Shown here: positions 58,902 to 64,000 of the stretch, piece by piece
Position numbering within the stretch: position 1 is the stretch's first letter
How the letters are laid out: each line of letters opens with the position of its first letter
From: Sphingobacteriales bacterium JAD_PAG50586_3
GTDB lineage: Bacteria; Bacteroidota; Bacteroidia; CAMBQF01
Direction of reading: 5' to 3'
NCBI GenBank assembly: GCA_023213195.1
Contig: CP096135.1
Coordinates: 3,344,842 to 3,408,841 of the forward strand
DNA length: 64,000 nucleotides
Notes under the pieces: model-generated
Told to the model about the DNA's origin: nothing
What the model saw: only the letters and a program-made list of their open reading frames with translations
The model's database searches: none
Program-made: the position numbers and the translations under genes

Positions 58902-61166
58902 ATGTTAAAATCAGCACTATTAACGGCATTGGTATTTTTTACCGCGCTGGCACTGTCGGCGCAGCCTACGCCATCAAACTCGCCCTACCAGTTAGATGGT
59001 AAAAAGGTATTACACAATGGCCGCCCCATAAAAACATTTGAGGGTATCTATTACCTAGGCCCGGGTACCATTGCCATAAAAGAAGGCGGCAAGTGGACCT
59101 TTGCCGATACCACAGGCAAGCGCCTTTCTAAAAACAAATACACCGATGTTAGCCTTATAGCCAATGGGCCGGTGGTTATTTATAACGATAAGCTAATGGG
59201 CTTTGCCCGCCGCGATGGAAGCATTATTATTGATGCCATTTGCAGCGAATATAAAATGGTGGGCAAGGGTTACATCCGCCTGGGCCAAAACAATAAAGTA
59301 GGGCTAATTGGCCCGGATGGTACGCTGATACTTGTGCCTAAATATGATGGTATTGGCTTTGTTGCCAATGGCGCTATGATAGCTGTGCAGCAAGGCTGCC
59401 AAACTATTTATGTAGATTCTACCGGCCGCCAGGGTGCGGGCGCTAAAATACCAAGCAGGGTAGGTTGCCGCATTGGCTTTGTAGATTCTACAGGAAAAGA
59501 AATTGTAAAACCTATTTTTGATGATTATGCCGATGCAGGAACCAAGGGCGGTTATGTGCAGGTAATGCTTAATGGTAAGTCGGGCTTGATAAATAGTTTG
59601 GGCGAAGAAGTGCTGACGCCTAAATATAACTGGATAAACCAATCGGCTACAGCATCGGGCTACATGCAGGTTAAGCTGGGCGATAAAATGGGTATTATTG
59701 ATACCACGGGCCACGAGATTATTACCCCCGAATACGAATCGGTTTTTTCTTTAGATGGGGATTTGTTCGCCATAAAGCAAAATGAAAAATGGGGTGTTAT
59801 TGATATTAACGGAAACCAGAAACTGCCTAACGAATACGAAACCATTGCCACCATCTATGGCGACCGTATTCTGGTAAAGCAAAACAAAAAATGGGGCCTT
59901 GTTGATACCACAGGCAAAGTAATTGTAGAGCCTAAGTACGACCGTGTAGACCATACCGCTTTTAGCAAAGGCATGCTGCCCGTGCGCGAAAAACGCCAGT
60001 TGCTTTTGGTTGATTTAAATGGTCGCGAACTGCTTGGCGATATTGGCACACAGCAGGTAAAACTAAACAGCGGCAACACTTGGGAGCGCATCGGCACAGA
60101 GTGGAAACTAAGCGGCTCTGCCACCAAATACAACTACGATAAAATGCGCTGGTACTCATCAAGCATGTCTATAGCCTATAAAGATGGCAAGGCCGGTTTG
60201 GTTAACGCCGCAGGCAAAGAAATTACGCCTTTTGCTTACGATACCGTGCGCTACATTGCCCCTAACCTGGCGTGCGTTGTGGCGGGTAAAAAAAATGGCT
60301 TGGTAAATAGCACCGGTAAGCTGGTGCTACCGGTAAATTATTACCTTATAAGTACTATTGGCAATGGCTACTGCGCGGTGTGCGAGGGCGAATACCTTGT
60401 AGGTACACGCCCCGATGGTATACCCACCCGTTACACGGTTTGCCACTGGGGCTTTGCCGATAGTACGGGCAAAATGGTTATTACCCCTAATTATGATGAT
60501 TTTGAGGCGTTTGTTAAAGGCTACGCCCCCATCAGCCTGAATAAAAAACAAGGCCTTATAGACAGCACCGGCAGGGTGGTTGTAGAGCCACGGTACGATA
60601 AAATAACGGCCTTTCAGGGCAATGTGGCCTTTGTTAAGGTTGATGGTAAATGGGGTGTTATAGACCGCAGTGGACGTGAGCTTATTGAACCCACCTTTAC
60701 TACCGATTACCGCTTGGAACTTAAAACCGCCGCACCACAGCTAAAGGCCAGCTACTATCCTAAATTTTACAAAGGCTATGCAACGGTATTTAATGGCCGT
60801 CGTTGGGGGTTGGTAGATAGCCTGGGCAAAAAAGTGGCCGATGTTATTTACGATGAGATTGATATTTTAGAAGAACCGCAAAAAGGCATTATTGCCCTTG
60901 TAAAGCTTAAAAAGAAATGGGGCGCCATAGATGCGCGCGGCAACGAGGTTATCAAACCCAAATACCTGTCGCTATACCAGTTTACTGAGGGGCTTGCGCG
61001 TGCTATTAAAGGCCCTAAGTATGGGTATATTGATGCAACGGGTAATGAGGTTATTCCGGAGTCGTTTGACGAGGCAGGGATATTCCGCAACGGCTGGGCC
61101 ATTGTACACATTGCCTACCGATACTTTTTGGTAGATACTGATGGGAATCCGATGGATATTCGATAG
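58902..61166 (+). CDS. WG-repeat protein, exported
   Basis: 754 residues, intact. Signal peptide ending ALSAQ. More than ten WG/G-x-x repeats of about 50 residues: KWGVIDINGNQKLP, KWGLVDTTGKVIVEPKYD, KQGLIDSTGRVVVEPRYD, KWGVIDRSGRELIEP, RWGLVDSLGKKVAD, KWGAIDARGNEVIKPKY. Members of this family form beta-propeller-like surfaces for protein binding. Partner unknown. Confidence 0.9.
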   Translation: MLKSALLTALVFFTALALSAQPTPSNSPYQLDGKKVLHNGRPIKTFEGIYYLGPGTIAIKEGGKWTFADTTGKRLSKNKYTDVSLIANGPVVIYNDKLMGFARRDGSIIIDAICSEYKMVGKGYIRLGQNNKVGLIGPDGTLILVPKYDGIGFVANGAMIAVQQGCQTIYVDSTGRQGAGAKIPSRVGCRIGFVDSTGKEIVKPIFDDYADAGTKGGYVQVMLNGKSGLINSLGEEVLTPKYNWINQSATASGYMQVKLGDKMGIIDTTGHEIITPEYESVFSLDGDLFAIKQNEKWGVIDINGNQKLPNEYETIATIYGDRILVKQNKKWGLVDTTGKVIVEPKYDRVDHTAFSKGMLPVREKRQLLLVDLNGRELLGDIGTQQVKLNSGNTWERIGTEWKLSGSATKYNYDKMRWYSSSMSIAYKDGKAGLVNAAGKEITPFAYDTVRYIAPNLACVVAGKKNGLVNSTGKLVLPVNYYLISTIGNGYCAVCEGEYLVGTRPDGIPTRYTVCHWGFADSTGKMVITPNYDDFEAFVKGYAPISLNKKQGLIDSTGRVVVEPRYDKITAFQGNVAFVKVDGKWGVIDRSGRELIEPTFTTDYRLELKTAAPQLKASYYPKFYKGYATVFNGRRWGLVDSLGKKVADVIYDEIDILEEPQKGIIALVKLKKKWGAIDARGNEVIKPKYLSLYQFTEGLARAIKGPKYGYIDATGNEVIPESFDEAGIFRNGWAIVHIAYRYFLVDTDGNPMDIR

Positions 61167-61200
61167 TCTTGAGTTTTGAGGGGTGAGGGGTGAGTTAAAG

Positions 61201-61294
61201 GTAAAACCTCCTCCGGCACTTCGTGCCACCTCCTCCAAAGGAGGACAGCTACGGATTTTAGTGGCAGGTGACGCTGCGCTTTAACACCTGCCAC
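61201..61294. repeat. Palindromic repeat with three hairpins
   Basis: GGCACTTCGTGCC (61215-61227), TCCTCCAAAGGAGGA (61231-61245), and GTGGCAGGTG/CACCTGCCAC (61261-61294). The first two follow the same small-then-GC-rich order as around the DUF559 gene. Confidence 0.65.
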
Positions 61295-61365
61295 GGTATG
61301 TCACGAAGTAACGGAAAAGGATTCCAATGTATAATTAGTATCAAACACCGCTAATGTAGCCCCAA

Positions 61366-62365
61366 CTACCAACGCACCAGTGCCGAACCCCACGTAAATC
61401 CGGCTCCAAAAGCTGCCAGAGCATATCAGGTTACCGGGCTTTACCCTGCCCTCTTGCCAAGCCTCGCTTAAAGCCAATGGAATAGATGCGGCTGTAGTGT
61501 TGCCATACTTTTGTATGTTGTTAAACACTTTATCATCGCTAAGGCCAAATTTTTCTTGCACGGCTTGCGATATGCGCAGGTTTGCCTGGTGTGGTATCAA
61601 CAGGTCAATATCATCTTTAGTAAGGTTATTATGGGTTAAGGCCTCGTTAATAACCTCGGGAAAGCGAACCACAGCGTTTTTAAAAACAAAAGGGCCATCC
61701 ATATAAGGTAGCATGCTTCCGTCTTCAATCATTTCTTTTGTAACGCGGGCTTTGCGGTTGCTGCCCGGGTGCTGCACCGTTAGCTTTTCGGCATACACCC
61801 CATCGGCATGTATGTGGGTAGAAAGTACGCCCCTGCCCTCTTCGGTAGTTGCCTGTAGAACAGCGGCGCCTGCGCCATCGCCAAAAATAACGGCCATGCC
61901 ACGGCCACGGTCGCTAATTTCCATTACATTAGATTGTATCTCAGAACCAACAAGTAATATGGTTTTATAAGCACCTGTTTTAATGTATTGGTCGGCAATA
62001 GACAGGCCGTATATAAAGCCGCTGCATTGCGCCCTAACATCTATACAAGGTATGCCGGGCAAGCCCAGTTCGCGCTGCAACAACACGCCCGACCCCGGAA
62101 AGTTATAATCGGGGCTTAGGGTAGCAAATACTATCATTTCAATTTCTGATGCATTAACACCTGCACGCTCCAGCGCCATGCGGGCTGCGTTTGCCCCCAT
62201 AGACGATACTGTATCTTTTCCTTCGGTAAAAAAGCGGCGTTCTTTAATACCGGTACGTTGGGTTATCCACTCATCGGTGGTATCCATGTGTTGCACCAAA
62301 TCGTTATTAGTTACAACATTTTCAGGCACATAATGCCCCACGGCCTTTATTAGAGTACTTGGCAT
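61366..62365 (-). CDS. fabH: 3-oxoacyl-ACP synthase III (FabH; C-terminus frame-broken)
   Basis: About 333 residues. DTTDEWITQRTGIKERRF, catalytic Cys in DVRAQCSGFIYGL, His in LIPHQANLRI and Asn in YGNTTAASIPLAL. Starts fatty acid synthesis from acyl-CoA and malonyl-ACP. Near 61414-61420 there is one extra base; the corrected end is FGAGFTWGSALVRW with the stop at 61366, while the uncorrected frame continues to 61301. Confidence 0.93.
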
Positions 62366-62525
62366 AATATATTTTGCGGCAAACCTACTAAAAAATAGTA
62401 AAAACCACTTCAATTAGAATATTTACCATCCATCGAAAGAAAATTACCAATAATAGAAAAGCCGAAGAATTCTTTTTTGGGGCCGTATACATTTGTCAAA
62501 AAGCTAACAGTAAAACCCAATTACA

Positions 62526-62690
62526 ATGAAAGCACTAAAGAATATATCATCTAATCCTAACATAGCAAGAAAGGCTTTTATGGCGTACGCTTTTGTATAT
62601 GCCTTTATGTTTAACCTGAATATTGAGAATATAAACAGCGTTATTAGTTGGACGCTTTCTATAGCCTATCAAAAAATTACTAAGTCGTAA
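62526..62690 (+). CDS. Small protein of unknown function, 54 residues
   Basis: MKALKNISSNPNIARKAFMAY..., then FVYAFMFNLNIENINSVIS. A basic start, one weakly hydrophobic helix and a polar end. It has its own candidate promoter (TACATTTG at 62488-62495) and a terminator at 62716-62740, which supports a real gene. No family recognised. Confidence 0.45.
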   Translation: MKALKNISSNPNIARKAFMAYAFVYAFMFNLNIENINSVISWTLSIAYQKITKS

Positions 62691-62715
62691 AACACCTTAA
62701 CCCAAGAAAACACAG

Positions 62716-62740
62716 GGCCCCGGATTTGTGCCGGGCTTTT
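62716..62740 (+). terminator. Terminator after the small protein gene
   Basis: GCCCCGG...CCGGGC hairpin with TTTTGTTTT after it. Confidence 0.75.
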
Positions 62741-62989
62741 GTTTTACCACTAACTACCCTATCCTGCTTTTACTATATCATATATATGATTGATATATAA
62801 CTTGATATTTTGATTTCTATAAATTGTTTGAAATAAATAATGCCTAAATACTACCAACCATCGGGCAAAAGGTGCTAGCCATAGAATAAAGGCAAACGAA
62901 AATCAGGGCACACGTATCTTCACCAAACAATAATTGAAAAATGCATTGTGCATTTAAAGAAGTTATTAAATAACCTAAAAATACACATT

Positions 62990-63496
62990 ATGTCAACTGT
63001 AGATTTCAACACCCAGATAATAAGCCACTCTAAACAATTAAAATACTTTGCATTAAAACTAACTGCAGATTATGAGGAGGCGCAAGACCTGTTACAGGAA
63101 ACTATGTTAAAAGCCATAAAATACAGCCATAAATTTGCCGAAGAAACTAACCTTAAGGCATGGCTGTATACTATAATGAAAAACCTGTTTATTAACGATT
63201 ACCGTAAGGCTGTTAAAATACGTGGTGTGGTTGATTCTGGTAAAGATTTAAACCATGTAAATGTTGCACCGGGTTCTAGCCCACGTATTGCAGAGTCTCA
63301 CATGAATGAGCTAGAAATACGCAAAGCCATTGCTAATCTGGACAATGAGTACCAGGTACCATTTGAAATGTATGTTGATGGTTATAAATACAAAGAAATT
63401 GCCGAGCATTTACAACTGCCTATTGGTACTATTAAAAGCCGCATTTTCTTAGCCCGTAAAGACTTAATGGGCCAGTTGAAAGAATTTCAACGATAG
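62990..63496 (+). CDS. ECF-type RNA polymerase sigma factor
   Basis: 168 residues. Region 2 with LTADYEEAQDLLQETMLKAIKYSHKF and NLKAWLYTIMKNLFINDYRK, region 4 with YVDGYKYKEIAEHLQLPIGTIKSRIFLARK. ATG at 62990 is chosen; an upstream start is open but adds a weak leader. No anti-sigma gene is adjacent within the window. A terminator follows. Confidence 0.92.
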   Translation: MSTVDFNTQIISHSKQLKYFALKLTADYEEAQDLLQETMLKAIKYSHKFAEETNLKAWLYTIMKNLFINDYRKAVKIRGVVDSGKDLNHVNVAPGSSPRIAESHMNELEIRKAIANLDNEYQVPFEMYVDGYKYKEIAEHLQLPIGTIKSRIFLARKDLMGQLKEFQR

Positions 63497-63535
63497 CAAA
63501 TTGCTATTATACATATAGCTTAACCCAAATGCAAA

Positions 63536-63558
63536 CTCCCCGCCACTCCTGTCGGGGG
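63536..63558 (+). terminator. Terminator after the sigma factor gene
   Basis: CCCCG...CGGGG stem followed by ATTTTTGTTTTT. Confidence 0.75.
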
Positions 63559-63571
63559 ATTTTTGTTTTTA

Positions 63572-63579
63572 TATATTTG
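63572..63579 (+). promoter_or_regulatory. -7 promoter element of the last gene
   Basis: TATATTTG four bases before the ATG at 63584; the transcript would begin at or near the start codon. Confidence 0.5.
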
Positions 63580-63583
63580 GGGT

Positions 63584-64000
63584 ATGAGGATAGAATTTAC
63601 TGCACAAATACAAAAAGCAGACTTTGTAAAAATTATGGCAGGTCAGCAGATGAAAAGAACCAGCTCTGTGTTGATGATAACGATTGGCACAAGTATTCTT
63701 ATTCTGACTGTTATCTATTTTGTGCTTTCACTTAAAATTTCGTTGGCTTTAATCTATTTATTTGCCTGCGCAGTTTTTATACTTATTTATTTCCCATTGC
63801 GCTACCGATATATTTTCTATAAGCAGTTTAATAGTAATAAAGCCATACAAAGCCTTATTGCTTACAAATTGAGTGACGAAGGGGTATATGTAAAAGGTGA
63901 TGGTGTTGAAGGATTATCAAGTTTTGATATGTACCACAAAGTGCTAAATACCTCTGATGCCATATTCTTATATATGAGTACAGATACGTATAATATATTA
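63584..64000 (+). CDS. YcxB-like membrane protein, 5' part
   Basis: 139 residues visible. MRIEFTAQIQKADFVKIMAGQQ, two helices (VLMITIGTSILILTVIYFVL and ISLALIYLFACAVFILIYF), then LSDEGVYVKGDGVEGLSSFDMYHKVLNTSDAIFLY, resembling YcxB-like C-terminal domains. Runs off the window end. Confidence 0.6.
   Translation, partial: MRIEFTAQIQKADFVKIMAGQQMKRTSSVLMITIGTSILILTVIYFVLSLKISLALIYLFACAVFILIYFPLRYRYIFYKQFNSNKAIQSLIAYKLSDEGVYVKGDGVEGLSSFDMYHKVLNTSDAIFLYMSTDTYNIL

Noticed and set aside
59300..61100. Recurring GG-GG and TTGGGG patterns read as a DNA repeat array
   Set aside because: They are codons of WG repeats in one intact protein.
1..64000. tRNA, rRNA and tmRNA genes
   Set aside because: None was recognised on reading intergenic regions; a covariance search would settle this.

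Overview
ORGANISM AND DATA QUALITY. The window looks like a chromosome segment of a free-living, probably gliding and carotenoid-pigmented member of the Bacteroidota. Three proteins end in type IX secretion (T9SS) sorting domains, types A and B, and a T9SS plug-like DUF5103 protein is present. There are lectin/PKD, WG-repeat and M1-barrel proteins, a bacillithiol deacetylase, and several promoters of the TAnnTTTG type. No tRNA, rRNA or CRISPR array was seen. About 26 genes are broken into two or more frames. Two signatures explain nearly all breaks: one base missing from a short homopolymer, or one extra base, nearly always an A just before a G so that the reading frame meets an AGN codon. Essential genes (pgk, ispH, fabH, phoH) are affected, so most breaks are probably consensus errors. 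I annotate broken genes at full length and note each break. || LAYOUT. 1-5.2 kb: end of a DUF983 membrane protein, then two secreted T9SS substrates, one cytochrome c/copper-monooxygenase-like and one lectin with seven PKD-like repeats. 5.3-14.1 kb: housekeeping genes (phoH, SAM hydrolase, a small monooxygenase, thioesterase, surE, pgk, SxtJ-like, DUF2256, yraN, murF). 14.1-14.6 kb: a DUF559 nuclease gene between long inverted palindromic repeats, possibly a small mobile element. 14.7-20.5 kb: apaG, DUF5103 plug protein, DUF2807 lipoprotein, large M1-peptidase/beta-barrel protein. 20.6-26.5 kb: SRPBCC/GyrI protein, bshB1, glutathione peroxidase, a polytopic membrane protein, EEP-family lipoprotein, ispH. 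26.5-31.5 kb: lipoprotein, membrane protein, NarX/NarL-type two-component pair, S8 peptidase. 31.6-36 kb: lipoprotein, aroQ, palindromic element, NodU-type carbamoyltransferase with DUF5989, esterase. 36-36.8 kb: gene-free repeat island. 36.8-38.9 kb: arsenic operon arsR-arsM-dinB-arsC. 39-49 kb: PhoX-type protein, T9SS type A protein, sugar epimerase, Fic protein, M1 aminopeptidase. 49.4-53.8 kb: two paralogous secreted proteins with an unnamed C-terminal domain, tag, two small exported proteins. 54-58.3 kb: carotenoid operon cruF-crtZ-crtI-crtB-crtY. 58.3-64 kb: exported protein, WG-repeat protein, fabH, a 54-residue small protein, an ECF sigma factor and the start of a YcxB-like membrane protein. 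|| HOW IT FITS TOGETHER. The carotenoid genes form one tightly packed unit from phytoene synthesis to cyclisation, hydroxylation and 1,2-hydration; ispH, which supplies isoprenoid precursors, lies about 28 kb away. The ars operon detoxifies arsenic by reduction and methylation without an efflux pump in view; its DinB protein and the distant bshB1 hint at bacillithiol use. Palindromic repeats of one two-hairpin design recur around 11.8, 12.2, 14.1-14.6, 36.1-36.7 and 61.2 kb.
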